Shown here in pieces: positions 1-13,156 of a DNA stretch of 64,000 nt. How positions within the stretch are numbered: position 1 is the first letter of the stretch; each line of letters opens with the position of its first letter. The notes under the pieces were generated by a model that worked only from the letters and a program-made list of their open reading frames with translations, did not search any database and had not been told where the DNA came from. The position numbers and the translations under genes were made by a program. Source of the DNA: Sipunculus nudus (Eukaryota; Annelida; Sipuncula; Golfingiida; Sipunculidae); contig CM049320.1 in the NCBI GenBank assembly GCA_026874595.1, forward strand, positions 16,754,988 to 16,818,987, given 5' to 3'.

Positions 1-32
1 AGGGGTATTCACGTATGTTGCATGGTTCTCAG

Positions 33-35
<3 letters not shown>

Positions 36-84
<49 letters not shown>
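36..84. repeat. (TC)n microsatellite
   Basis: Uninterrupted TC dinucleotides of about 24 units directly next to the MITE. The open frames over it translate to SLSLSL and are artefacts. Confidence 0.95.
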
Positions 85-85
<1 letters not shown>

Positions 86-87
<2 letters not shown>

Positions 88-298
88 AGAAGCAGATCCA
101 GGGGGGGGGTCCAGGGGGTCCGGACCCCCCCCCCCTTTTTCAACCGAAGCAACCTTTTTTTCAGGTGTTTAGTCGTAATTTTGCGGCCTGGACCCCTCCC
201 CCCTTTTCCAGACGTGATGACCTTTTTTTAGGATTTTCATTAGTCCTCCTGGGTTGGACCCCCCCCCCCCCTTTTCCTAAATCCTGGATCCGCCCCTG
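86..298 (-). mobile_element. Small MITE-like element, copy 1 (minus orientation)
   Basis: About 210 bp of G/C homopolymer-rich sequence. On the minus strand it starts CAGGGGCGGATCCAGG and ends with a degenerate partner (CCTGGATCTGCTTCT). The inner sequence matches the copy at 19775-19981 over its full length: GGTCCAACCCAGGAGGACTA, GTCTGGAAAAGGGG, GGTTGCTTCGG. It has no coding capacity and would be moved by a transposase elsewhere. It abuts the (TC)n tract. The left end has a small insertion and no clear target duplication. Confidence 0.75.
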
Positions 299-1382
299 CC
301 CACTAACCGTATATTTTTAACAACATTAATAATTATTTGAGAAAAAATTACCAATAGCCACCGGGTCATAGACTAGTAGTTATTCAAGAATGCTAAAAAC
401 TGTCATGAAAATGTTGACGGTCTTAGTAATAGTGACTCAATCTAGATGCTCCATCCCAGAAGACGCCGAGGGAGAGAGCTGGTGTGAAAACAGCACGTCT
501 GAGTGATGCTGTAACAGACAGGTAATCTGATCCAAAGCATCACTATTCTTCCTTCGTTGACCTTTGACCCCGGATGCCGGCAGCGTGAGGCCTGCCTGTT
601 ACGAAACTTCATCAATCCTCCTCGCCGTATAAACTTTTCTGCCTTTACTAAGCCTGCCTGGTGGCGTTCTGGCCGCTCCGCGGTCATACTCTTGTGCGGG
701 TTCTTGCTTCACATGCCGCGGATTGGGCGATTGTGGATTGGCAAATCGTCCTCAATAAACGGCTCTTCAGAAAAGAATGGACGTGATGTGCCCCTGCAGT
801 GCTGCTGATTTACAGCCGCAGCCAAATGTTGATTCCACTTTCACTATTGTAGCGATTTATTTTAATGAGCTGGCGCCCAGAGCTGCATTGTCATGCATCA
901 ATATTCCGACACCTGGACAACTTCCTACAGCCCTGCGTTGCTCTTTCCGAATCTCGCCTTATATGACACTAGCAACGATTGACAGTATTTTCCTGAACAT
1001 AACCAAACAAAACTTAAATGTTTCGTCAATTAGGCTGTAAACCGGTATACGACCGGTGATTTCAAAACCCGCTTGATTCACCATCATCATCATCACCACC
1101 ATCATGCACATAGTAACCAGCAGGAAGGCGGGCGAGGGTGATGGTACAGCGGTTGATGAGTTTATTTCTTTATCGATATTTGGGTCCAGAGTTTTCTTTC
1201 TTGTTGTATTTGGGGCGGGGCTTAAGTACTTCTCAACTTAAGTACTTCCGCACTTGAAAACTCCTCAAAGTGAGCAGTTGTGTTCAGAAGTTTATGAGTA
1301 GTTTAACAGGATTTACTACTCAGACTGAGCACTTTTAAGGAGCTATTATCTACTCATATTGAACAGGTTATAGTTTTACCCC

Positions 1383-1386
<4 letters not shown>
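299..1386. other. Non-coding region without recognised genes
   Basis: Moderate GC with three overlapping open frames of 81-87 codons (442-1040), none with recognisable motifs and each overlapped by others. It contains a CAT-rich stretch (1080-1106), a pair of AAGTACTT palindromes (about 1224-1249) and a small inverted pair, TGAGTAGT/ACTACTCA (about 1295-1322). Confidence 0.5.

Positions 1387-1441
<55 letters not shown>
1387..1441. repeat. (TA)n microsatellite
   Basis: About 27 uninterrupted TA units. Confidence 0.95.
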
Positions 1442-1444
<3 letters not shown>

Positions 1445-3682
1445 CAGGATTGCACAAAAATAACTACTAAACTGATTTAACAGGAACAGGATTACCATTC
1501 TGTAGTTTTTTTATAATATAATACTCTGAACGGAGGCGGGGGGGGGGGGGGGGTTCGCCCTCGGTAAAATAATAAAATCAATATTAATAACAAATTGAAT
1601 AAGATATCGGGGAAATTAGGTTTATTTGAATTAAGATAAACAAATTATACTACATCTGTGCGGATCAGAACATCAATAATTATATAAAGCAATTAAAAAC
1701 TCTCATTGAGAAAGATGATATGCATGTTACTTCATTAACCACATGAATCTGCTCCCATCGCTTCTGTTCAGCACGAGCCTTTTTGTTGGTGAATATGCTG
1801 CACATCGTAGGTGATCATCGCATAGTAGCTGCACCTGTAAAGAGACATAATTTTTAAGTTTAATAGACAATATGAATGATATACTCACACTGTGTAAATA
1901 TTACAAGTATGTATACATGCTATACAGATTAGCTTTGTCATTAGGCAGAACGTGTTAGACTGAAAATTTCAACCATTATACGAAATGACTGATTCCCTCG
2001 GACATTTAAAATATCTACATGCACTGGCCATAAATTGATCGTTTAAGTGTTATTGTATTGTCAACAAAAATGTCCACGAAATCAATTTGAATTTAACATA
2101 AAGACATTTTGAATAATCGATGGATCGATATATTTTTGGAAATGTCCGGAAAATCAAATAGGTCAGTAGACAAAAAAAGGAGCGTATTTGGTTGGACCTA
2201 AACCGAGTCCGCATTACCGATCCGTTCCGGAAGTAAAGATTTTACCACTCTGATCACGTGATTCTGTACAAACTTCATTGGTAATGAATAGTACAGATTA
2301 TGCGTCATGTAGTCTCGGGAATATGGACGGACTAGCGGTGTAGATACACAATTTAAATAAATCGATAAGTGTCAACTTATTTCATTTAGTTGAAAAGGTA
2401 TAATATGATGGAACTAGAAATATGCACTTTACAGGAATGCAAGCTATGAAATTACATCTGCTTTCCACGAAACGCTTAGAGGAAAAAATTCTCCCATATT
2501 ACATACCCCATCCGATCATTTTAAAAACGACGGTCGTCTTTCAACATATCAAAACCATTCAAGCTTTTGACTTGCCGTTTTTATAAATAAAGATTCTATC
2601 TTAAGGGCTGCTTATTAGATCACATGTCGGAACCTGATATTTAAAGTCAGGACCAATACAATGGGTGATTATTAGGTAACGGTTGTCTCTGACCTGATCT
2701 TGAATTTTTTTCATGGTAATGAAATTGAAACCTGCAATGTAAACGGACAGTAAAGGGTAATTTAAGTCATGTGATAATACAATAATACGTTTGTTCTTCT
2801 AACGTTGTACGGAAGTTATGGTGTTTTCTTTCGCTCTACAACGTTGTTAGAAAAATGATTAAGTGGAAATATAACGTTTATCTATTATCTATAACGTACG
2901 AGCAACAAAATAGCAACAATGGCGGATAAATACAGAGATCGGATTAACTGATGATGGAGCTGATTGGAACTTTTTCCCATTTCCTGTCGGAAAGAAATCC
3001 TGAAATAACTGTAGGCCTATTTGAAAACGCCCGGCAGGTTCTCAGGTGTCTTCCTGGAACTGCTATATGATGCTTTTGTTATGCTTTAGTCGTAGGCAAT
3101 TTTACCTGAAAGATTTGTGTATTTTCAAACAATATGAGGCAGACAGAACAATAAAAAGGTCATATACCTGATGTGCTGCTCTCGATATCATATATCTAAT
3201 CGAAATAATGGATAAAACATGTTATGCGACACTATATGTAAAAAATCATTACATATATCATATGTAATTATGCATGTCTCAGAAAGAAGCAACCAACCAA
3301 CTTCATTGGATACTCAGTTTCAGGAACAGCAACTCGAATATGAACAACATGATGCGAATAGGTATGACATTTCTGAAGTAGTTTATAATGTCTCTCGTAC
3401 AGATTTAAATCAGACATAAGGGAAAAGAAAGACAACATGTTTTTTTGCTAATCCTTGTATACGATAACGTCACAACTGACACACGGAATATAGATGTAGT
3501 TTATTGAAGCTGCATACAAAGAAATTGTCTGAAACATACCAAGGGACAAAACTTCGAGCTCTCACGTTGATAAGGTTTAAGTTTATTTGATAAATTCCCA
3601 TAATTCCCAAATAAGCGTATATGCATGTGATGATGCGTCAAAAATGATGATATAAGAAAAAAAACATTCGGAATAGAAAGAT
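1442..3682. other. Non-coding AT-rich region
   Basis: It contains a poly-G run of 18-20 at about 1535-1553. The short open frames (for example 3219-3419) have no recognisable domain. Nothing else stands out on either strand. Confidence 0.5.
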
Positions 3683-4625
3683 ATTGACCCTTTGAAGTAC
3701 ATGACAGGATTCGAACTAAATCTGGTTCTATCGACATTGACCCTTTGAAGTACATGGCAGGATTCTAACTGAATCTGGTTCTATCGACATTGACCCTTTG
3801 AAATACATGACAGGATTCTAACTGAATCTGGTTCTATTGACATTGACCCTTTAAAGTACATGGCAGGATTCAAACTGAATCTGGTTCTATTGACATTGAC
3901 CCTTTGAAGTACATGGCAGGATTCTAACTGAATCTGGTTCTATCGACATTGACCCTTTGAAGTACATGGCAGGATTCTAACTGAATCTGGTTCTATCGAC
4001 ATTGACCCTTTGAAGTACATGACAGGATTCTAGCTGAATCTGGTTCTATCGACATTGACCCTTTGAAGTACATGGCAGGATTCTAGCTGAATCTGGTTCT
4101 ATCGACATTGCCCCTTGAAGTACATGGCAGGACTCTATCTGAATCTGGTTCTATCGGCATTGACCCTTTGAAGTACATGGCAGGATTCTATCTGAATCTG
4201 GTTATGTTGACATTGACCCTTTGAAGTACATGGCAGGATTCTAACTGAATCTGGTTCTATCGACATTGACCCTTTGAAGTACATGGCAGGATTCTAGCTG
4301 AATCTGGTTCTATCGACATTGCCCCTTGAAGTACATGGCAGGACTCTATCTGAATCTGGTTCTATCGGCATTGACCCTTTGAAGTACATGGCAGGATTCT
4401 ATCTGAATCTGGTTATGTTGACATTGACCCTTTGAAGTACATGGCAGGATTCTAACTGAATCTGGTTCTATCGACATTGACCCTTTGAAGTACATGGCAG
4501 GATTCTAGCTGAATCTGGTTCTATCGACATTGCCCCTTGAAGTACATGGCAGGATTCAAGCTGAATCTGTTTCTATTGACATTGACCCTTTGAAGTACAT
4601 GGCAGGATTCTAACTGAATCTTGTC
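3683..4625. repeat. 53-bp tandem satellite, about 17.8 copies
   Basis: The monomer begins ATTGACCCTTTGAAGTACAT, continues through GGCAGGATTC and CTGAATCTGG, and ends TCTATCGAC, 53 bases in all. Seventeen full units and one partial unit follow one another without spacers. Three units have a one-base deletion (ATTGCCCCTTGAAG). From about 4055 the variants repeat in a four-unit order of 211 bp (see findings). 53 is not a multiple of 3, so it does not encode a protein repeat. Confidence 0.97.
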
Positions 4626-7600
4626 GATTATCTAAATGGTACCTTGAGATGGTACGATACACCTATGAGGTCTAATTTCTAAAAAATATTTGTATACAAT
4701 TTACTGTATTTACGAGACCAATAGCTGATCAGCATATATGTCACATGTGTGTATTTAAGCACGTGATTAGTAACACCATTAGTAGGGTCACACTGTTTAC
4801 AGCAATATTTAGATTAGATTACAATAATTTCATTTTTCAATAACTGACAAGTCATTGCTTTTTCTTTCCTTTTGTCAAATGATTCCATTGGTGAAATACC
4901 TTAATATTTAAGTATTATATGATAAATACTGTATATAGATATATGGAGGGTGAATACAAAATATCTGAAAAACGAATCCATGTATATAAAGAAATCAGAA
5001 GGACAGATTGAGTGTGAGTATGATTAAACTTTAGAGTGAATCCCAACGTATATTGCACCAGGATGAGCGTGTTAGGTGTTTACAATTTTTTAAAACCATA
5101 TGGGTTATGTTGTCAATCTATACACGTGCCTTTGTGGTTAATCATGAATTTTTTTATTACCAATATAATTATATAAAGTTGATGCTGTTACGTAGTTTGT
5201 CAGCGATCAAACCAAAGAAGCGAGTGTGCAAATTAGTGATTCTGCTAAGTATTTATATATGTAGAGATCCATTACGCTTTGAAACTGCCTGACCAGGCGG
5301 TAGCACTCGCTTATTGTCATTATTTTTTATATCTACCGCACCTGCAGGTCCAGGGTGTGTAATGATCCCTATTGCTGGGTCATAACGAAGAGTGACCTCC
5401 CAGAAACGAACTCGTTTGTGAGTGATACACGGCTGTTGGTAACAGTCTTCCCATTAGGCCTGCAGAGCGCTCGGGGGCAGACCGTGGAAATCGCACCGCC
5501 CCTCGGCCGTGTTTGAACGTTCGACCTCCCGGCCGAGACTTTAAAGTCCTGTGCTCAGCTTAAGAAATGGATAAGGCAGCATTACAAATGTAGGCGGTAA
5601 CCTACACCAAAATAAATACTGTTATCAGCCGACAGGTGCTTTCATTTGGATATTGCACGGAATTCTATGTACAAGGTAATTTTTGTACTAACATCGTGTT
5701 CTGAAATTTGCTTGCATTCTCTCTTGCATTAAAATTGAAGCAGAATAATTATTGGTCTTGGTCCCCACTTTTTTCAACGCTCCTTCACGTTACCTTCAAG
5801 TAAATCAAATCGAGTCCCGGGGTTAAAAAATGGAACCCCGGTGTCTACGTTCCTGGTGTTTGAGATTACCCAAGTGGGTCTTAAATATAAACTCAGTTTG
5901 TTGTCCAGCCCCGCCAGAGTGGTCCACAGGGTAAGGGGGACAAAAGGATGCATAAATGTCCTCAAGGTTCAACAAATGTCGTCAAATATCCAACCCTGTT
6001 TAAATGTCATGAAACTGGCGCTGTGAGTGAACTACAGGCCCCTAAGAGAGCCAGGACCCACAGAGGGTCTAGGGGGCATTCACGCCGGTTCTTTGATTGG
6101 TTTCGAACATTGACGACGTTTCAGCTACTGCTTTCAAGTAAACTTCCAAACTCCTGGCTTGCCCTTTAGCGACCAACCTCTCCTTTTTGTCATGTCTGCA
6201 CCTGACCTTTCGTGGATATTGGTTTTAAATGACTGAAGGTCAACTTTGCCGGATAGCCTGTAAATATTCACGGATTCTTTCTGTTGCCAAAACTGGTAGA
6301 TTTATATCTACGTGTGCGCAGACTTCTGTAAATGTCACAGCCCAAAACTGGCCGAGCTTATGGCAGGCGTAAGGACATTTGTCGTGATATGATTGGCTAT
6401 TTGATTGGCATGAATTAGTCAGTGAACGTGATTTGTATGTTGAAGATTAAAAGGTGTCATGTCACACACGTACTCGCGTACTCGCAACCGGAACAAATTA
6501 AATACACTAAATTTTGAATTTATACCCGTAACTATTACAATTTCTGTACCGCAAAATGTTTTACATACTGTTATAAACCATTACGTGGTAGATTATCATA
6601 CGTTTAGAATTTATTTTAAATATTTATTTATTTCAGACCATCAAGATTCTCAATAACCCCGAATGTAATGAACAATATGGATGTTGATTCCATAAGGTCA
6701 AAACGTAATAATAGCTGAATAATAATTTTGACAGAAATTGTTAAAGCATACCCTCGGTAAATTCATATGAGGTTAAATTCGATATCCAGTGTTTATTAGG
6801 GTGCTTTAAATTCTGTGAATGCGAGATTATAAAACCCAGTCTGATTGGTTACATGGTATACGTCACATGCAGAGGATGATTTGCATACATTGCCTGTGGA
6901 ATGTGCATGAGAGTTACTGTCCGTTTGGATCGGCTAATTTCCAGCTTAAGATGTTCGGACGGACAACTGAGCGAGTGAAGAAAGGAGGCCGAATGAAACC
7001 GGAAAAACCGAAACCTAACTTTGAGAGGATCACCAAATGAAAATATAAGATCCCTATGTATCAGCATCTAGGAGGACAACTGTCGATCAAGTCACTCAGA
7101 CTTTCGTTGGATATTGAATAATCACAGGGCACATATTAATTGCTTCCAGATAAACTGACAGGCTTATATGTAGTTTAAAACTTTTGGCACAGGATCAGCG
7201 AATACGTGAGTTATCCAAAATAAGATACCAGACTTGTAAATAAACAAGCGTTCAGTAGTGTCCCAATGGTGATGTGTCACGTTTAGAAGGTGTATAGTTT
7301 TTCATTTCATCTTCAGATGCTCAGAGATCACCTTTGAACTCCATGGGGCGACCTTTTGACATCTCGTCTAAGATCTTGTGCCCTGGGAGATTTATCATGT
7401 TAAGCGGGACCACGATCAGCGTTCCCACAGGTGTTTACTTGCGTAAAAGGTGAATTCCTGTCAACTACTTGAATTAAGATGTTTTATTTTTGCCATCCAC
7501 AATTCACATGTGCCCTGCATTCAATATCTAGACTGCCCTTGGCGTCTTAAGTGAAATAGGTAAGCTAATATCACGAGGGTCTCGTAATCATTGGCTGCAA

Positions 7601-8423
7601 TGTCTGTAGGACCCTTTTAACCTTTGTATTAAAAGCGGGGGAATGTATTAATCGCTGTACCTTTTTCCTTACCAGATTTATGATGAAGTCGAATGAGAGT
7701 TTGAACAAAATCAGGAATTTTCAAAAACATTAATTTGTGCATCATTCTCCTAGCAAGTGACACAAGGGCGTTGTGGCGAATGCGGTACTATAAAACCACA
7801 TATTTGAATTGGGTAAATTATCTGTTTTATATCTTTCTTGCAACAAAATTTGAAATTGGATAAAACTCGGTGTGCTCTCTCTTATCGCTATCTAATTACC
7901 TTCACCGTGTACCTCTTAACCGCCTTCCGTGTAACTTTATCAGTTTATGAAAGGGTTTAGGATTGTGCCAGGGAGGACTTCATTAGATTTTGTTGCGGAG
8001 CTGGATAAACGGGCGGACCTTATCGGATAGTTTTGCCTTTGTCGAGGTATGCGTCCTGCTGAGTGCAATTTTGGTTATAAATTTCAATAATATAAACTTC
8101 TGGAGGTGGTGAAAGACATTTAAAGAAAGAGGCGCTAAAATATTGACAGGATTTCGTCATTTCAGAGACGACAGTTTGTTTTTGACGAAGTAGCGTTTTA
8201 TTGCAATCTAGCAACCAGCTTCTGTTCACAACCAATCAAACACCTCGCCATAACGCGCCTTTAGTTTGCCTTCATAGAGGTGTCAATGGTCATTATATAC
8301 TAGAAATAATAAAGAAGGAGCATTATGGGTTTAATTACCTTCCAGTTGGGGCCCTTTATTTCAGACTCATGTTCAAACAAGTTAAGGTCGGTATTCACAA
8401 ACAAATTGTATAAAAAAACTATA

Positions 8424-8425
<2 letters not shown>
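4626..8425. other. Non-coding region between the satellite and a TA tract
   Basis: No supported gene. 5310-5470 contains a divergent piece resembling the dispersed repeat at 18215-18400 (ACCGCACC, GCAGGTCC, TGCTGGGT.ATAAC, TTTGTGAGTGA). A hairpin with an 8-bp stem, CCGGGGTT/AACCCCGG, lies at 5817-5841. Short open frames at 5774-6169, 6819-7067 and 8020-8413 overlap on both strands and show no motif. Confidence 0.5.

Positions 8426-8469
<44 letters not shown>
8426..8469. repeat. (TA)n microsatellite
   Basis: About 21 TA units followed by ACATACATATATTATATA. Confidence 0.95.
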
Positions 8470-8473
<4 letters not shown>

Positions 8474-10840
8474 CATATATTATATATTTGTCTTTAAAGC
8501 CTTTTAGATGTAAACATGTTATGCAATACATCATGTGTGAGATTTGCCGAAAATTAGACCGGATATTACCGAATATAGCATATAGAATATAGAATATAAA
8601 ATATAATCTGAATCGTTCTTTGAAATCTCTGTCATTCGGTTTATATGTTTGTCTTCTTCAGTTTATTGTCCGAGGTTTGGGCCAGGATGGTAGGCTTTAT
8701 TTATGCTGTCCGTTTCTCTCTGAATTCAGCGGAACAAGGCGTGGGTTGATGGTTTATAGGTTTCATATAATGCCCTCACGTTCATGCTGCTGTAGGAGGG
8801 AGCGAGTCTAGCGATAGGAACCCTCGGTGTGACGTCACTTAACGTGATTAAAGTTACTTCAGCTGGTTGTCGCTGATTTCAGAAGATACTTCTTTGCCAA
8901 GTCTTTGGGCGCTTTGACATTACGCTGCACGATTGCCATGGCAAACGAATGCCAAATCGACATTACATATGTACCCTATGGCCAATAATCTTGTTTTTAG
9001 GTAGGGTTTAAGTTTAAAGCTTTTTTTCTCATTCTTGGACGACCATTACCTATAACAGTGTAACTTTTTAAGTCGATTTTATCAAGTGGAAATGCTATCG
9101 GCATTCCGACTTCCATACCGCTTCTTACGATTAGAGTCAATGAGTCAATGCAACTCATTAGATAAAAAGATAATGCCAGACCCTATGATTTGTTTTATTT
9201 ATTTTTTAAAAGAACAAGAAGATAACGACGAAAGGAATGAAAATTAATTTTAAAAAGTTCAACTGTTTTGAAACCGAATAACAAAATTTAAGTTGCCTTT
9301 AGTAATATTTCAATTAGGATTAACCATGTGAACATAAAGGATTATTTAAATTTGGATTACAAATGCACAAATATATACATCAGATTCCATGAGATTTTTT
9401 TTATGTTGAAAGCCCAAAATAGCTACCAATAAATGTTGTTCCACGTTAGCTCAGATGAGAGTCTTCAGACAATGTTTTATTAAATCAAATTAGCACTTGA
9501 ATATTTCAACACAAGGGTTTACCCATGAAAATGCATTTTAGGAATAAAGGAATGAATGAAGGGTCTGGAGACCTTAACTTACATTTGGTCTTTGGTAGAG
9601 AACTAACACCATTTCACGGTATCATTATTAGCGGATTTATTGTCTCCGCAAAATGGCAGTATCGTGAGCGGATTCCAGAAACACAGAGAAATAAGCCTGC
9701 CTGGGTTCAATAAAGTATAAGGTACTCCGAGGACAGAATCTAGGTGAGAACATATCTGGGCAGAGAGTTTGATGTGAAAGGGACATGCAACATTTAGTGC
9801 GGAATAACGCTTTTTTTGTTGGAGCACGCCCAAAACCTCAAATTACCCCGTAGGCACCTATAAAGGATCTTTTCACTGAGCTCAAACTAACTTAGAATGT
9901 AACCACGTTTGATGTCACTGACTGAAGAGCTTAAACTTCTTGATTTCCTAGATCATAAAGACCCTTAAGTGAAGCCTTGAAGTGAAATTTACAAAAATAA
10001 AAATCAATCCTTTCAGTGAAAATTGTTTAAAAGAATAAGTTGGCTGGCATACTAAACTTCAAAATTAATACTGTTGCGTCTTTGATCGCGCAAACTGTTA
10101 ACTTTTTAATGTCTTGGTAGACATGAAAGGTATATAACCGTTTGCAATAATATGTGTAATTTTGTTTACTATAACAAGACTTCGTGACAACAGGTGGGAC
10201 TTTGCCCATGCGCGAGAAACTCCGAAACAAAGAGAAAAAACATGAAAGAAGGAACGCAGAAGATACACCGGTTGAAGTTTGTAAAGTTGCTCGGTACGAC
10301 TACCAGCTGGCGTGAACGCTATGTTTTTATGTTGCGCAGTTGATCGCACCCAATCAATGTTTATTTCCACTGGTATACATGAATAAGCAAACCGTTATCG
10401 AACGATATTCTGACAGACAAAATAAAATTCCAAGGAAAAACAACTCAACATTATGTATATCACCATACCTGGTATGTGAGTATAGGCCCCTTGAATATTT
10501 ATCTATTTCTTCATCTATGAAACTCATAGATTTACAAGTCTTTTTGCTCGCAGTCTGTGTCGGTAATATAGATGACAAGAGAACATGGCTTTAATCTCCG
10601 GTCTTATCCATTTAACATTAGAAAATATTTCAATAACGTATGACTTCATACGCAACAGCCGGAAATTATGAAGACAAATAAAGAACTTGTCTTTTTATGT
10701 TAAGGAATATTTATTAGAAAAAGTGCTTGTGTGTATAAGTGAAGTAAAGCAGGTTTATAATTTGCCATGTGTCATGGTAAAGATCAAAGTCTTGTAAATT
10801 TATGTTAAGTATATTATTCTACATTCTTATATTATTATCT

Positions 10841-10843
<3 letters not shown>
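8470..10843. other. Non-coding region
   Basis: A perfect CRE octamer (TGACGTCA) lies at 8830-8837. Open frames at 10098-10370 and 10340-10594 overlap on opposite strands and have no recognisable domain. No other supported feature. Confidence 0.5.
8830..8837. promoter_or_regulatory. CRE-like palindrome TGACGTCA
   Basis: A perfect octamer matching the CREB/ATF consensus, in context GTGTGACGTCACTT. Whether it is bound is unknown. Confidence 0.35.
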
Positions 10844-10893
<50 letters not shown>

Positions 10894-10929
10894 TCAAATA
10901 TATAAATATACCCATGTTATATATATATA

Positions 10930-10960
<31 letters not shown>
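10844..10960. repeat. Interrupted (TA)n cluster
   Basis: Two TA runs (10844-10885 and about 10917-10960) separated by about 30 AT-rich bases. Confidence 0.93.
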
Positions 10961-10964
<4 letters not shown>

Positions 10965-11016
10965 GAGAGAAAGAGAGAGACAGACGGGGCGAGAGAGAGG
11001 GAGAGAGAGAGAGAGA
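10961..11016. repeat. (GA)n-rich microsatellite
   Basis: Imperfect GAGAGA tract with AAGAGAGAGA and GGGCGAGAG interruptions, directly joined to the TA cluster. Confidence 0.9.
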
Positions 11017-11595
11017 ATCAATTTATGTGTTAGTTACATTTGTGATAAGAAACACGTACGTAATTTTAAATGGATCGTCTCTGTAGCAGTCTTCACTGAG
11101 CGCCGGGTCTCCCCTGAGCCCTGATTTTGCTATGTTTTCGTGACTTTTCAGACCTCTTTTTCTGTCTGAGGGGTTCACGTTATGTACTCTGGTTATTAAT
11201 AACCAATCCAGGGGTCCCGGATGTCAGCTCAGTCAAAGAGACAATGGGTTAAACGAGCAGATAGCGGGCAGGCCACGGCTTTATGATTGATCGCTTTGCT
11301 ATCACAGTGTTGTACCGAAAGGCGACCCCTCGGTTTTGATTGCACTTATGAACAGTCCGTCTTCACCGAAAAAAAAAAGAATCTCTCGTCACCGCCCTTT
11401 TGCATCCTTTGTATCGTATCGCCTATTGCTGTCTGGTCACTGCTAAGTTTTAAAGCATTTTTTTTCGACATCTTGTGTAAATAGGTTTAATCTACAAAAA
11501 GCTAGGTAGATTAGCAAACGAAATGTTCAGGGAAATTATCATTTATTTTCTCATTTAAAACCAAATATTGCAAAAGTTTGAAACTTTATTTGTAA

Positions 11596-11778
11596 ATTTT
11601 AATTTTATATGACAAAAAAAGCATGATACAGTTGTATTCATTTTAAGCTGAGTATGGAAATGTTTGAAATATCATTGTATAGATTTAATTTAATTTTATC
11701 TGAGAAATAAGCATGACACAGTTTTTTTTCATTTAACACTGAGTAAGAAAATGTTTTAAAAAATCATTTGACAGTTTA
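11596..11778 (+). repeat. Diverged tandem duplication, unit about 90 bp
   Basis: Two adjacent units share AATTTAATTTTAT, AAGCATGA.ACAGTT, TTCATTT, TGAGTA.G.AAATGTTT and ATCATT.....AGATTT/CAGTTT in the same order. The boundary is at about 11685. Confidence 0.75.
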
Positions 11779-12029
11779 ATTTACTTTTTAAAAGTTATTT
11801 TGGGAATAAATTAATATTACAACAATTTAAACGTTTATTATTTTTTAAAATTAAACTTACAAATTAAAAGATAATTAATGAACTCAGACACCATTCCACA
11901 GAACGTAGAACGGTCTTAAAAATGAAGGTATTTTTACAAAATGCTACCTAATAATATAATCTTGATTCATTTTACATGGATTGTACAATATTTTGTTATA
12001 ACTTATACCTGGCACTCTCAATGGCTCGG

Positions 12030-12125
12030 ACGTTTGCGCTCGGTAGTCGTTAAGGGTGGAGGAAACCGGAGTACCCCGAGAAAACCACAGACCTGAGACG
12101 GGTGTAATCCGCTAGGGTTCAGTGC
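12030..12125 (+). repeat. Relic of a GGAGGAAACCGGAGTACC-type dispersed repeat
   Basis: The core GGAGGAAACCGGAGTACC, followed by CCGAGAAAACCACAGACC, resembles a short repeat I know as common in bivalve and other invertebrate assemblies. The assignment is from memory of the motif and cannot be checked here. Confidence 0.45.
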
Positions 12126-13148
12126 TTTCATATGTGTAGGTTGTATCAGAGAGGAATTTTGGCTTACATAATATTGTCATTTACCTCTTTGAAAATCAGA
12201 GGCGGATTTTGAAATATAGTAGTTTTCAATCTCCCAGCGATCATAGAAATTCATTCCATCCCGTATCCGACCTCGAAAATTAGGTAAAATGTCAAAACTA
12301 AATTCGAAATGAAAATATGCCATGCATCATGTGTACTCTAACAAAAAGGTTATTTGTTGAAATAAGCCATATGGAAAATCTAATTCAAAGAAGGACAGAA
12401 AACCAAAATAAACCAGAAAGATAGCGATAAGACTCTCGTCTAAGGGTTCATCCTCAGGAGGACCTTAGAAAGCCCCTTAAAACTCTGGGCGCAAAACTGA
12501 ACAAAAACTCATCATCTACTGTAAGTCCCCCTCCCATTTTGAGATAAGTTTAATAACGCGCTGCTGATCTTGAGACAAATGATGTTCGGCCAGCCCTGCA
12601 GTGAATTCCCCGGCTTTGATGACAAAACCAGCATTTTGTGTCGAATCATTATCACTGCAATAATTAACCTTATGTACATGTATTGGTTTACACTTTAAGT
12701 ATAATTACAGTGAGATTAAAGAGCGGCTTGTCCTGTTTAAGACCTTAACGACTCTTAATAACAGTCGACAATCAGCCCACCACTCTGTGTTCATTATTGG
12801 CATGGAGGGACAAAGGTCTTCATAAGTCTTGTAGCCTAAGTGCACCAGTCACTTGACGCTGTCACGTGGTGCTCCCAGCATTAAGGGTGGACAGTTAAAG
12901 AGGCATTGATGGATGGCCGGGGGAAGCATTCAGTTCGATAACAACTACTGCGTAATCTTCTCAGCTACACCAGAACGGGATTGTCTTCATGCTAGAGTTA
13001 CAATGTTTATCATGTCTCAGCCGTTTAGCTCCTGAAACAAACACCGCGTCCATTCCGGTGCCATGAGAAAACCGGTCCCTACATGCTGATTTCCCACAGT
13101 CCTTACGAGTGCCCATTACACCCGGAGCTCATGAATATTTAAATGTTT

Positions 13149-13156
13149 TGACGTCA
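13149..13156. promoter_or_regulatory. CRE-like palindrome TGACGTCA
   Basis: A perfect octamer embedded in the longer palindrome TTGACGTCAA. No adjacent gene start is visible. Confidence 0.35.

Noticed and set aside
442-1040. Possible exon cluster in the GC-richer start of the window
   Set aside because: Three open frames overlap on both strands, none shows a motif, and no consistent splice pairs were found.
3683-4625. CRISPR-like direct repeats
   Set aside because: The 53-bp units follow each other with no unique spacers; it is a tandem satellite in a eukaryotic context.
5285-5560. tRNA-like or structured RNA gene in a GC-richer patch
   Set aside because: No acceptor stem or T-loop with correct spacing could be built; part of it resembles repeat family R2.
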